From Saccharibacillus sacchari DSM 19268 (GTDB lineage Bacteria; Bacillota; Bacilli; Paenibacillales; Paenibacillaceae), in the NCBI RefSeq assembly GCF_000585395.1, contig NZ_KK073875.1, forward strand, positions 3,026,177 to 3,090,176: a DNA stretch of 64,000 nt, written 5' to 3'. The stretch's first letter is position 1. Every line of letters starts with the position of its first letter. Shown one piece after another: positions 8,709 to 16,686 of this stretch. The notes beneath the pieces were generated by a model that was not told where the DNA came from, did not search any database, and saw nothing but the letters and a program-made list of their open reading frames with translations. Position numbers and translations under genes: made by a program.

Positions 8709-10103
8709 ATGAAAATCGCAGTTATCGGTTGTACGCACGCAGGAACCGCCGCTATCGTCCGCACCGCCAAGCTTTACCCGGATGCCGAAATCACGGTGTA
8801 CGAGCGCAACGATAATATCTCTTTCTTGTCGTGCGGCATCGCGTTATACGTCGGCGGCGTGGTCAAAGACCCTGACGGCCTTTTCTATTCCTCGCCGGAA
8901 CATCTGATGACGTTGGGCGTGAAGACCCGCATGCGTCATGAAGTGCTGAACGTGAATGCCGAAGGCAAGACCCTCACCGTGCGCAATCTAGAGAACGGCG
9001 AAGAGTTCGACGATACGTTCGACAAACTGATCGTGACAACCGGTTCGTGGCCGATCATTCCGCAATTCGAAGGCATTGAGCTGGACAATATCATCCTTTC
9101 GAAAAACTTCAATCACTCCAACACGATTATCGAAAAAGCCAAAACCGCCAAAAACGTCGTCGTGATCGGCGCGGGTTACATCGGCGTCGAGCTGGTCGAA
9201 GCGTTCGAGATGAACGGCAAAGAAGTGACGCTGATCGACGCGGAAAAACGCATCCTGAGCAAATACCTGGACGCCGAGTTCACGGACCGTATCGAAGACT
9301 CGCTGATGGAAAAAGGCATTACGCTGGCATTGGACGAGAAAGTGGAGCGCTTCGAAGGCAAAGACGGCAAAGTGCAAAAAGTCGTCACGTCGAAAGGCGA
9401 ACATGAAGCGGATCTCGTGATCCTGTGCATCGGCTTCCGTCCGAATACCGAACTGCTCAAAGACCAAGTCGACATGCTGCCGAACGGCGCGATCCTGGTT
9501 GACAACTACATGGAAACCAGCGTCAAAGACGTATACGCCGCCGGCGACAGCTGCGCGATCCGTTACAATCCGACAGGCAAAGCCGCGTACATTCCGTTGG
9601 CGACCAACGCGGTGCGCATGGGTACGCTCGTCGCGCTGAACCTGGTCGAAAAGAAAATTGCCTACATGGGCACCCAGGGCACAAGCGGCATCAAAATCTA
9701 CGAAAACAACATCGCGGCGACCGGCATGATCGAAGTAGCGGCTCGCGAAGCAGGTCTTGACGTAGCCGTAGCGACGTTCGAAGATAACTACCGTCCGGAG
9801 TTTATGCCGGAGTACGAAAAAGCGACCTTCAAGATCGTGTTCGAAAAAGACAGCCGCCGCATCGTCGGCGCGCAGCTCATGTCGAAGGTAGACCTCACGC
9901 AGTCGATCAACACGCTGTCGGTCTGCATTCAAAACAAAATGACCGTCGAAGAACTGGCCTTTGTCGACTTCTTCTTCCAACCGCACTACAACAAACCGTG
10001 GAACTACCTGAACTCGCTGGGCTTCGCGGCGATGGACGCGCAGCCGGCTTCGGAGGCGGAAGAAAGAGCGGCACGTTCGGTGAAGGAGCAGACGAACGCC
10101 TGA
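8709..10103 (+). CDS. nox: FAD-dependent NADH oxidase / NADH peroxidase family
   Basis: Cytoplasmic flavoprotein of 464 residues that oxidises NADH with O2 or H2O2, regenerating NAD. It has an N-terminal FAD-binding GxGxxG-like strand (KIAVIGCTHAGTAA), the redox Cys42 in SFLSCGIAL (the site that forms Cys-sulfenic acid in this family), a second NAD-binding Rossmann motif VVIGAGYIGVELVEAFE, the VYAAGDS FAD motif, and the C-terminal dimer domain. ATG 8709 follows TTGGAGGA; in-frame codons before it belong to the leader. The single active-site Cys, without a rhodanese domain or CoA motif, favours water-forming oxidase or peroxidase over CoA-disulfide reductase, but sequence alone does not decide. 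Rex-like boxes fit control by NADH. Confidence 0.9.
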   Translation: MKIAVIGCTHAGTAAIVRTAKLYPDAEITVYERNDNISFLSCGIALYVGGVVKDPDGLFYSSPEHLMTLGVKTRMRHEVLNVNAEGKTLTVRNLENGEEFDDTFDKLIVTTGSWPIIPQFEGIELDNIILSKNFNHSNTIIEKAKTAKNVVVIGAGYIGVELVEAFEMNGKEVTLIDAEKRILSKYLDAEFTDRIEDSLMEKGITLALDEKVERFEGKDGKVQKVVTSKGEHEADLVILCIGFRPNTELLKDQVDMLPNGAILVDNYMETSVKDVYAAGDSCAIRYNPTGKAAYIPLATNAVRMGTLVALNLVEKKIAYMGTQGTSGIKIYENNIAATGMIEVAAREAGLDVAVATFEDNYRPEFMPEYEKATFKIVFEKDSRRIVGAQLMSKVDLTQSINTLSVCIQNKMTVEELAFVDFFFQPHYNKPWNYLNSLGFAAMDAQPASEAEERAARSVKEQTNA

Positions 10104-10111
10104 TTAAGCTG

Positions 10112-10232
10112 AGGGCTGCGGGAGAAATTCGTTCAAGACGCTGTCTCACTCGGAAAACTGGATTTGAATTTGAGTAGGTTGTTTTCCGAGTTCAAAGGCG
10201 TCTTTCACTGAATTTCTCCCTCCGCTCGCTAT
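10112..10232. repeat. Long palindromic repeat, family 1, copy A
   Basis: The left arm (10115-10157, with TTCAAGACGCTGTCTCACTC) is imperfectly complementary to the right arm (10183-10228, with CCGAGTTCAAAGGCGTC). The inner arms are CACTCGGAAAAC and GTTTTCCGAGTT around a loop of about 25 bases. It starts 9 bases after the nox stop. Its ends are less complete than those of the other copies. Same orientation as copy D, opposite to B and C. Confidence 0.85.
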
Positions 10233-10279
10233 AGTCGTCCGTGCTCGGACTTTTAATAAAATAAAAATAAAGATAAAAG

Positions 10280-10324
10280 AAAAAGCTGTCCCGGCGCCGC
10301 ATTGCGTCTTGGGACGGCTTTTCG
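10280..10324 (-). terminator. Terminator of the APH-type kinase gene
   Basis: Read on the minus strand, AAAAGCCGTCCC pairs with GGGACAGCTTTTT and ends in T. It lies about 40 bases behind the stop at 10363, between two convergent genes. Confidence 0.75.
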
Positions 10325-10362
10325 AGTTTGGCTCCGCCGTGCGGCGCGATGCGTCGCACGGC

Positions 10363-11328
10363 TTATTTGTCGTACCAGATCGGGACGTTTTGCTTGAAGC
10401 CGTCGAAGTCGGTCCAGATTTGTCCGGAGCGCTTCAGGGTGTCGCTGATTTCGGGTTCGCCGAAAGGAGCGGCCCAGACGATAGCGTATAGGCATTCCAG
10501 GGCGCAGTAGAGGGACAAGCGGCCGAAGAAGTCCGGGGGATGCGGAGCGGATTCCAGGTAACCGTTGAGTTGGCCTTTGGCGAAAGGCAGGCTGATCCGG
10601 CTCGTAAAGGTCACCAGGCGGTTGAAATCGCGATAAGGGTCGCCGTAATCGGAGCGGTTGAAGTCGATGATGTGCAGGCTGCCGTCGGGAGCGAGAATCA
10701 TGTTGCCCGGATGGTAGTCGCCTTGGCGGAATGCCGGATAGACATTCTTCAAAAGCGGGAGACGGGATTCGATCTGAGCGATCAGTTCGCGGTCGAAAGG
10801 AAGGCGGTAGACGCATGATTCGTATTTGAGCTGCTTGCGTTTGATCTCTGCCCGGGCGGCAGCGGCAGGCGAAATTGTTCCTGCCGGAGCAGGGAGCGTA
10901 TGCATGAGGCGCAGCCATTCTCCGGCTTCGCGTCCAAGACGGTACGCTTCGTGGTCAGCAAGGCGAGGCAGAATATCCTGCGCGTCTTCGCCCTCGATCC
11001 AACTCAGCAGCGAGTAGACGAAAGGCTGGCCGTCGGGTCCGCCTTGATCGCCCGAGCCTGCGCATAGGCCGAAGTCGATCGGAGACGACATCGGAATGCC
11101 CAATGCACGTGCTTGGCTTACGCGCTCGAATTCGGCTTTTTTGGCATCCGCCGACGAGGCTTCGGACAGTCGCAACAGCAGCGAGCGGCCGTCATGCGTG
11201 TAAATTCGGTATTTCCGGTCCGCGGACCAGCCTTTATGAATCGGTTCCGCCGCTGTCCAAGCATCGGACCCGGGAATGTTAGTCATCCACTCGGGGATCG
11301 GGGAATATACTGAAGCATGGCTATTCAT
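10363..11328 (-). CDS. Aminoglycoside phosphotransferase (APH) family kinase
   Basis: Protein of 321 residues with the APH/choline-kinase-like fold: an N-terminal lobe with KYRIYTHDGRSLLLRLSE, the catalytic loop FRQGDYHPGNMIL (HxGxxxN form) and the metal-binding IIDFNRSDYGDPYRD. Such enzymes phosphorylate small alcohols, amino sugars or antibiotics with ATP or GTP. The start ATG lies 8 bases behind AAGGAGG. Closely similar proteins are common in Bacillales without proven resistance, so calling it a resistance gene would go beyond the evidence. It is a single gene, convergent with nox and divergent from the formate/nitrite channel gene. Confidence 0.85.
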   Translation of the reverse strand: MNSHASVYSPIPEWMTNIPGSDAWTAAEPIHKGWSADRKYRIYTHDGRSLLLRLSEASSADAKKAEFERVSQARALGIPMSSPIDFGLCAGSGDQGGPDGQPFVYSLLSWIEGEDAQDILPRLADHEAYRLGREAGEWLRLMHTLPAPAGTISPAAAARAEIKRKQLKYESCVYRLPFDRELIAQIESRLPLLKNVYPAFRQGDYHPGNMILAPDGSLHIIDFNRSDYGDPYRDFNRLVTFTSRISLPFAKGQLNGYLESAPHPPDFFGRLSLYCALECLYAIVWAAPFGEPEISDTLKRSGQIWTDFDGFKQNVPIWYDK

Positions 11329-11451
11329 CGTGAACGCCTCCTTTTTTACATACTATAAGACAGAGAAGTCTAAAGTTAAATAGGGAAGGTACGGGACACG
11401 TATAGGGATCGCCCTAATGGACAATGAAGGAAATGATTTTCCTGAAAATAC

Positions 11452-11465
11452 GTGAAATTATTCAC
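11452..11465 (+). promoter_or_regulatory. Rex-like operator before the formate/nitrite channel gene
   Basis: GTGAA-ATTA-TTCAC is a perfect palindrome with the Rex core spacing, about 110 bases ahead of the start at 11574. A -10-like TAGGCTAAAAT lies downstream near 11511-11521. It is the same type of site as the three at nox. Confidence 0.65.
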
Positions 11466-11573
11466 TTTATCTGCGATTTTATGAGGTTTATCACGTACTC
11501 GCTCGACCTTCTAGGCTAAAATGGGGTACGAGAAGGAATTGTTCAAATTTTAGCTATAAAGGGGACGACAATA

Positions 11574-12410
11574 ATGGCTTACAACAAACCGCCGCAAATC
11601 GCTGAGGTCACGGTCGAGAACGGCGTCAAGAAGGCGCATAGTCCGCTTTCCTCCGTTCTGATCCTCGGATTTTTGGCCGGGGCGTTTATCTCGCTGGGGT
11701 TCCTGCTGGATATTCGGGTGATTGCCAATACGCCGGAAGAATGGGGCAGCATGGCGAACTTTATTGGAGCGGCTGTTTTCCCGGTCGGACTGATTCTGGT
11801 TCTGCTTGCGGGTGGGGAACTGCTGACAGGGAATATGATGGCCGTGCCGCTGGCACGTATCGCGCGCCGAATCACGACAGGCGAAATGGTGAAAAATCTT
11901 GTCCTGGTCACTATTGCGAACTTTGCCGGGGCGATCTTCGTTGCTTATTTCTTCGGTCACGTCGTGGGTCTGACTTCTTCGGGCCCTTATCTGGACAAGC
12001 TGGTGGATATGGCAGGCCATAAGATCGACAGCACCTTCCTGCAATCGTTCATCTCCGGGATCGGCTGTAACTGGCTGGTCGCTCTGGCGGTATGGCTCAG
12101 CTACGGCGCAGACAATATGAGCGGCAAAATCCTCGGCATTTGGTTCCCGACGATGGCGTTTGTCGCGATCGGCTTCCAACACGTTGTAGCCAATATGTTC
12201 CTGATTCCGGCGGCGATCTTCGAAGGACATTTTACATGGGCCCAGTACTTCGCGAATTTCGTACCGGTATGGCTCGGCAACCTCACGGGCGGAGCGATCT
12301 TCGTCGCCGCCGCTTATTGGGGCACATACTTGCGTAAGCCCGCGGAAATGAAAGTTACTGCGGCGGGACAAGGCAGTTATGGCGCTCAAGAGTTGAAAAA
12401 GAACGCTTGA
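11574..12410 (+). CDS. Formate/nitrite transporter (FNT) family channel
   Basis: Pentameric membrane channel of 278 residues for formate, nitrite, lactate or similar small anions. About six hydrophobic segments are visible, with the family stretch LILGFLAGAFISLGFLL in the first, a conserved GGELLTGNMM region, the central GIGCNWLVALAVWLS with Asn and Cys at the constriction, and GFQHVVANMFLIP with its His-Asn pair. The start ATG follows AAAGGGGACGACAATA. No pyruvate formate-lyase or nitrite reductase gene is next to it, so the substrate stays open. A Rex-like site upstream suggests use at low oxygen or high NADH. Confidence 0.92.
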   Translation: MAYNKPPQIAEVTVENGVKKAHSPLSSVLILGFLAGAFISLGFLLDIRVIANTPEEWGSMANFIGAAVFPVGLILVLLAGGELLTGNMMAVPLARIARRITTGEMVKNLVLVTIANFAGAIFVAYFFGHVVGLTSSGPYLDKLVDMAGHKIDSTFLQSFISGIGCNWLVALAVWLSYGADNMSGKILGIWFPTMAFVAIGFQHVVANMFLIPAAIFEGHFTWAQYFANFVPVWLGNLTGGAIFVAAAYWGTYLRKPAEMKVTAAGQGSYGAQELKKNA

Positions 12411-12445
12411 AGCTGAAGATTCCCCGATATTCCGAGATGAAAAAA

Positions 12446-12490
12446 AACCTGTGGAGCGTCGCGCGGAAGGCGGCGTGCACAGGTTCTTTT
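12446..12490 (+). terminator. Bidirectional terminator between FNT and LOG genes
   Basis: AACCTGTG pairs with CACAGGTT around a GC-rich inner stem. A-rich bases on the left and T-rich bases on the right let it serve both convergent genes. Confidence 0.85.
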
Positions 12491-12526
12491 ACTGTCTTTT
12501 TCAAAAGACTGAAGTACGACAACGCG

Positions 12527-13111
12527 TTAAGTCCGTTCCTCGGTTAGAATCTGCGGAACTTCCGGCGCGCGGTAGGCTTGCATCTGATCCAGCAGCGCGG
12601 ACGGTTCTTGAGCGGTTAACAGGATTTCGCGGTGCTGAGGCGTAACGAAGCCTTCGCCGGTCATCCGGTCGAACAACGCGATCAGCGGGTCGTAATAGCC
12701 TGCGGCATTCAGCACGCCTATCGGTTTGGTATGCAGGCCGAGCTGCGCCCAGGTGAATACCTCGAAATATTCTTCCATCGTGCCGGAGCCTCCGGGCAGC
12801 GTGACGAAACCTTCGGCAAGCTCGGCCATTTTCGCTTTGCGCTCGTGCATCGACTCGACCATAATCAGCTCGGTCAAGCCCAAATGCGCGATTTCGCGGG
12901 TCTGCATGAACGTAGGCAGTACGCCGATCGCGCTTCCGCCGTTATCCAGCACGGCATCGGCGACCGCGCCCATCAGGCCGACTCGCGAGCCGCCGTAGAC
13001 GAGCGTAATTCCGCGTTTGGCCATCTCAAGACCGAGCGCGCGTGCGCTTTCCATATAAGCAGGCGAAGCCCCTTCTCTCGAACCGCAGAACACGGCAATA
13101 CTGTTTGGCAT
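12527..13111 (-). CDS. LOG family protein (TIGR00730 Rossmann fold, cytokinin-type nucleotide hydrolase)
   Basis: Cytoplasmic protein of 194 residues of the LONELY GUY family. Members cleave the N-glycosidic bond of nucleoside 5'-monophosphates, releasing cytokinins in plants and some bacteria. It opens with IAVFCGSREGASPAY, continues with LVYGGSRVGLMGAVADAVL and carries the key motif LPGGSGTMEEYFEVFTW (PGGxGTxxE), with the upstream Arg in MHERKAKM. The start ATG is behind GGAGCGAACATC; codons further upstream lack a ribosome site. It stands alone. Whether it makes cytokinin or only cleans nucleotides cannot be told from the sequence. Confidence 0.92.
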   Translation of the reverse strand: MPNSIAVFCGSREGASPAYMESARALGLEMAKRGITLVYGGSRVGLMGAVADAVLDNGGSAIGVLPTFMQTREIAHLGLTELIMVESMHERKAKMAELAEGFVTLPGGSGTMEEYFEVFTWAQLGLHTKPIGVLNAAGYYDPLIALFDRMTGEGFVTPQHREILLTAQEPSALLDQMQAYRAPEVPQILTEERT

Positions 13112-13287
13112 GATGTTCGCTCCTTTTTTGAAAATGGATAAACCTGTTGGTGCATCAGGCTCAATATAACATAGCGCCGCCGAAGCCGACAGGTCCGAAC
13201 GCCGGGTAAAACGCATGTTAAAAAGCATGGAATCGAAGTTGAAAAAGCTCGATGCGCCGCGTAAAGCCGAATCGATACCCGCCCAAT

Positions 13288-13980
13288 TTAATATTGCCAC
13301 GTGTACAGCGCTTTGCCGTTCTCGTCTTGTCCTTCGATGTATAAAAGCTCCGATTCCATGACGTCTCCCTGATCCGCTCGGACATAAGTCGTCTGATCGT
13401 CCTCGATCGGGATCTCGATCTTGCCCAGTTCATAGTTCATGACGATCCGATGAATCCGTTTGTCGTTGATCGTGCCTCCGACCCAGGACAGGCTTTCTTC
13501 TTGCCCTTGGATGCTCGTCGAGCCCGTAAAGGGAACGAACGGCAGCGGTTTGCCTTCGTCGGTTAATTCGGGCAAAAAGTCCAGACGTTCATAGACGTAG
13601 CTGTTTCCTTTGCGTTTGGCCAATACGGTTCCTTGATAAGGCTCGCCCCGGTAAACGTAAGGAAACGAGGCCAGCACATGATCGCCGTCGATGATCTCGT
13701 CGTCGATATGGATTTCGTCGATCTGATGCTTGTATTCGTAGGCCGCCGCTTCTTTCACGATGTCTTCCAGCGACTTGCCCGTTATCGTTTTGACGCGAAC
13801 CAATATGCTCGTATTCGACGCGCCGAGGTCCACTTCTTCGGGATCGTACATCGTTTGGACTTCCGGCACGTTTTGCCAGGCTGCGCGAGGTTCGGTTTCT
13901 CCGCCCCTTTTCCATTCGTATCCGATAAAAGCCGCTGCGGATCCGATTACGGCGGCGATGCGTGTTTTCGTTGTAAGCAA
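13288..13980 (-). CDS. Unrecognised protein with N-terminal membrane anchor
   Basis: I do not recognise this family. The likely start is TTG 13980, 6 bases behind GAGGAGGAG, giving 230 residues. Residues 1-22 (KTRIAAVIGSAAAFIGYEW) form one short hydrophobic helix, without a lipobox. The remainder is soluble-looking, rich in acidic residues and short beta segments (IDEIHIDDEIIDGDHVLASF, IVMNYELGKIEIPIEDDQTTYV), as in cell-surface or periplasm-facing beta proteins of Bacillales. The gene is divergent from the molybdoenzyme gene at 14322 and convergent with nothing near. No function is proposed. Confidence 0.7.
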   Translation of the reverse strand: MLTTKTRIAAVIGSAAAFIGYEWKRGGETEPRAAWQNVPEVQTMYDPEEVDLGASNTSILVRVKTITGKSLEDIVKEAAAYEYKHQIDEIHIDDEIIDGDHVLASFPYVYRGEPYQGTVLAKRKGNSYVYERLDFLPELTDEGKPLPFVPFTGSTSIQGQEESLSWVGGTINDKRIHRIVMNYELGKIEIPIEDDQTTYVRADQGDVMESELLYIEGQDENGKALYTWQY

Positions 13981-14065
13981 AGTCTTCTCCTCCTCGAATG
14001 AACGCGTAATGAAGATGCACCTATAGGTAATAGACGCGTCCGCGGAAGAAAAAGTAATACAAAAT

Positions 14066-14113
14066 AAATTCGCCTTCACAAGTCCGGGGGAAGGAGCTTG
14101 TGAAGGCGAATTT
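14066..14113. repeat. Perfect 17-bp inverted repeat in the divergent gap
   Basis: AAATTCGCCTTCACAAG (14066-14082) and CTTGTGAAGGCGAATTT (14097-14113) are exact complements around a 14-base loop. It lies in the 341-base space between two divergent genes. Read on the minus strand it is followed by a T-rich stretch, so it could act as an attenuator for the minus-strand gene or as an operator. The rest of the gap holds only a probable promoter (TACAAT near 14268) for the molybdoenzyme gene. Confidence 0.7.
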
Positions 14114-14321
14114 CGGGAGTGGTCCATGATATGGCAGAAGGTACAGCTCATGAAGGGGACATCATTTACCGCCTATTTGCCAATGCTTTTAAATAACCGC
14201 GAGTACGTATCATTGAAACACTTGTCTGCTTCGCGCGCGAAAAAATATTTCGTCGGCAAATTATGCTACAATAAAGGCCTGGAAGAATTTATGATTTTAT
14301 GCGAGAAAGGAGCCGTCCGTC

Positions 14322-16442
14322 ATGTCCATGACCGAACGGCCTAGCGGCGTGTTTCCGGCGGTTTGTCCGCTCGACTGTCCGGACACCTGCGGCCTGTTGC
14401 TGCACAAGGAAGAAGGCAAAATCGTCAAAGTCACAGGCAATCCCGATCATCCCGCAACCAAAGGGGCGATCTGCAATAAAGTGAGGCATATGGCCGAAAA
14501 GGTACATCATCCGGATCGGTTGCTCTATCCTATGAAGCGTTCCGGTCCAAAAGGATCGGGGCGCTTCGTGCGCATTTCGTGGGAGGAAGCTCTTGCGGAG
14601 ATCGCAGAGAAGTTTGCGAGGTTGTCCGCCGAGCACGGATCGGATTCGATCCTTCCGTACAGTTTCTACGGCAATATGGGCGTGCTGAACGCGGAAGGCA
14701 TGGATCGCCGTTTCTTCGGCAAATTGGGTGCGTCCAAGCTTGCCTATACGATCTGTAACTCGGCGGGAAATACCGGCTGGAAGTACACGATGGGCTTCGG
14801 CGGAGGTTCGAGTCCGGAAGATACGCTGAATGCCAAGCTGTTTATCGTGTGGGGCGGCAATATCGTCAGCACGAGCATGCACCAGACCGTGTTGATGGAG
14901 CAAGCACGCAAGAACGGAGCGAAGATCGTCGTGATCGACGTGCATAAAAATTTGACCGGGAGACGGGCGGATTGGTTTATCCCTCTGTATCCGGGCACGG
15001 ACACGGCGCTTGCGCTCGGGATGATGAATGTCTTGTTTGAACGCGGCCTGACGGACGAAAAGTTCCTGCGGGAGCATACCGTCGGACACGAAGAATTGCG
15101 CGAACATGTCAAAGACTATACGCCTGAGCGGGTTTCGCGCATTACGGGCGTTTCGATCGAAGATATCGTTCGATTGGCAACGCTATACGGCGAGACGTCC
15201 CCGAGCCATATCCATATCGGCAACGGGCTTCAGCATCACGATAACGGAGGCATGGCCGTGCGAACCGTATCCTGTTTGCCCGCGTTGACCGGACAATGGA
15301 CGCGCGGCGGCGGTGCGTTCAAGTCCAACGGTTCGTACGCTTCGCTGAACGACGATGCGCTGACGCGTCCCGATCTGCGGCCGAATCCCGGCGTTCGCAC
15401 GATCAATATGAACAAGCTGGCCGATGCTCTGCTGACAACCGAGCCGAAAGTAAGAGGAATGTTCGTGTTCGGCAGCAATCCCGCCGTCGTCGCGCCGGAG
15501 TCCGACCGCGTACGCGAGGGACTGGAGCGAGAAGACCTGTTTACCGTAGTGCATGAACTGTTTCTGACCGATACGGCGAAGTACGCGGATATCGTGCTGC
15601 CTGCCACGTCAAGCTTCGAAAATACCGATCTATATACGTCGTATTGGCATCACTACGTGCAGCTTCAAGAGCCGGTAATCGAACCGGTCGGCGAGAGCAA
15701 AAGCAACTTCGAGCTGTTCGGCCTGCTCGCTCAGGCGATGGGCTTTGAAGACGAGGCTTTCCGCGAGCCGGAAGCGAACGTCGTTCGCGCGGCGTTGGAC
15801 AACCCGGATAATCCTTATTTGAAAGGCGTGACGCTGGAGCGTCTGCAAGCCGAACGTTTCGTCGAACTGGATATGTCGCCAAAAGCCGATTACTTGCAGC
15901 GATTGACCACGCCTTCAGGCAAAATCGAACTGTATTCGCAGCAGCTTCAAGAACTCGGCCTTCCGCCGCTCCCAACTTACATGCCGCTTGAGGAAGGCTT
16001 CGACGGCGAGAATCGCGGGTCCAAAAACAAGAACTACCCGCTCATGTTCGTCAGTCCGCCCAATCACAATTTCCTGAACTCCACGTTCGCGAATGTAGAG
16101 AAACATCAGTCCATGGAAAAGGAGCCGACGCTTCAGATTCATCCGCACGACGCGGAAGCCCGCTGCATCGAAGACGGACAACTCGTCGAAGCCTACAACG
16201 CCCGCGGCGTTTATACGTTAAAAGCCGTCGTCACCGACTTGATGCTGCCGGGAACCGTTGTCAGCCAAGGACTATGGTGGAACACGAAGCCGAGCGAAAC
16301 CGCTACAAATAAACGCCGCCTGGCTAACGCTCTCACCTCGTCCCGAATCGCCGACATGGGCGGCGGTGCGACGTTCTTTTCCACAACGGTCGAAGTCAGA
16401 CACGCGCAGAAAGCGGAGACGCCGCAAAGAGAGATTGAGTGA
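14322..16442 (+). CDS. Molybdopterin-dependent oxidoreductase with N-terminal 4Fe-4S site
   Basis: Enzyme of 706 residues of the DMSO reductase superfamily, which transfers oxygen or electrons using a bis-MGD molybdenum cofactor. Cys15, Cys19, Cys23 and Cys51 bind one 4Fe-4S cluster (CPLDCPDTCG then AICNK). Cofactor-binding parts include VWGGNIVSTSMHQ, FVFGSNPAVVAPES and the C-terminal YPLMFVSPPNHNFLNSTF with the MopB-binding barrel. There is no Tat or Sec signal, so it is probably cytoplasmic, like B. subtilis YyaE. ATG 14322 follows GAAAGGAG. No partner subunit is adjacent; a TorD-like chaperone gene lies 6.5 kb downstream. The substrate is unknown. Confidence 0.88.
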   Translation: MSMTERPSGVFPAVCPLDCPDTCGLLLHKEEGKIVKVTGNPDHPATKGAICNKVRHMAEKVHHPDRLLYPMKRSGPKGSGRFVRISWEEALAEIAEKFARLSAEHGSDSILPYSFYGNMGVLNAEGMDRRFFGKLGASKLAYTICNSAGNTGWKYTMGFGGGSSPEDTLNAKLFIVWGGNIVSTSMHQTVLMEQARKNGAKIVVIDVHKNLTGRRADWFIPLYPGTDTALALGMMNVLFERGLTDEKFLREHTVGHEELREHVKDYTPERVSRITGVSIEDIVRLATLYGETSPSHIHIGNGLQHHDNGGMAVRTVSCLPALTGQWTRGGGAFKSNGSYASLNDDALTRPDLRPNPGVRTINMNKLADALLTTEPKVRGMFVFGSNPAVVAPESDRVREGLEREDLFTVVHELFLTDTAKYADIVLPATSSFENTDLYTSYWHHYVQLQEPVIEPVGESKSNFELFGLLAQAMGFEDEAFREPEANVVRAALDNPDNPYLKGVTLERLQAERFVELDMSPKADYLQRLTTPSGKIELYSQQLQELGLPPLPTYMPLEEGFDGENRGSKNKNYPLMFVSPPNHNFLNSTFANVEKHQSMEKEPTLQIHPHDAEARCIEDGQLVEAYNARGVYTLKAVVTDLMLPGTVVSQGLWWNTKPSETATNKRRLANALTSSRIADMGGGATFFSTTVEVRHAQKAETPQREIE

Positions 16443-16478
16443 AGTACAGGATTTTTTAAAAAATAAAAACCTGCCGAG

Positions 16479-16643
16479 AAAGTCCAACGTAGCTGGAAGC
16501 GAGAAGACGGAGAGAAAAATTCAGTGAAAGACGCCTTTGAACTCGGAAAATTCCTTATTTCAATCCAATCCATTTTCCGAGTGAGACAGCGTCTTGAACG
16601 AATTTTTCTCGCAGTCTTCTCGCTTCCCTCGCCAAAGTAACTT
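16479..16643. repeat. Long palindromic repeat, family 1, copy B
   Basis: Arms run from about 16479 to 16550 and 16573 to 16643. GGAAGCGAGAAGAC (16495-16508) and GTCTTCTCGCTTCC (16614-16627) are exact complements, as are AGAAAAATTC/GAATTTTTCT and ACTCGGAAAA/TTTTCCGAGT. The loop has about 22 bases. Outer ends contain AAAGTCCAACGTA on the left and AGTAACTTT on the right. It starts 37 bases after the molybdoenzyme stop and fills the gap before the MFS gene. Confidence 0.92.
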
Positions 16644-16686
16644 TCCCGCCAGCCTCAGCTCGACAAAGAAAGGAACAAGAACGTAC

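Noticed and set aside
16594-16686. N-terminal extension of the MFS protein (start MNEFFSQSSRFPR)
   Set aside because: The extension is encoded by repeat copy B; the same peptide start appears in copy C at 43316, so it follows from the repeat. The real start is 16687.
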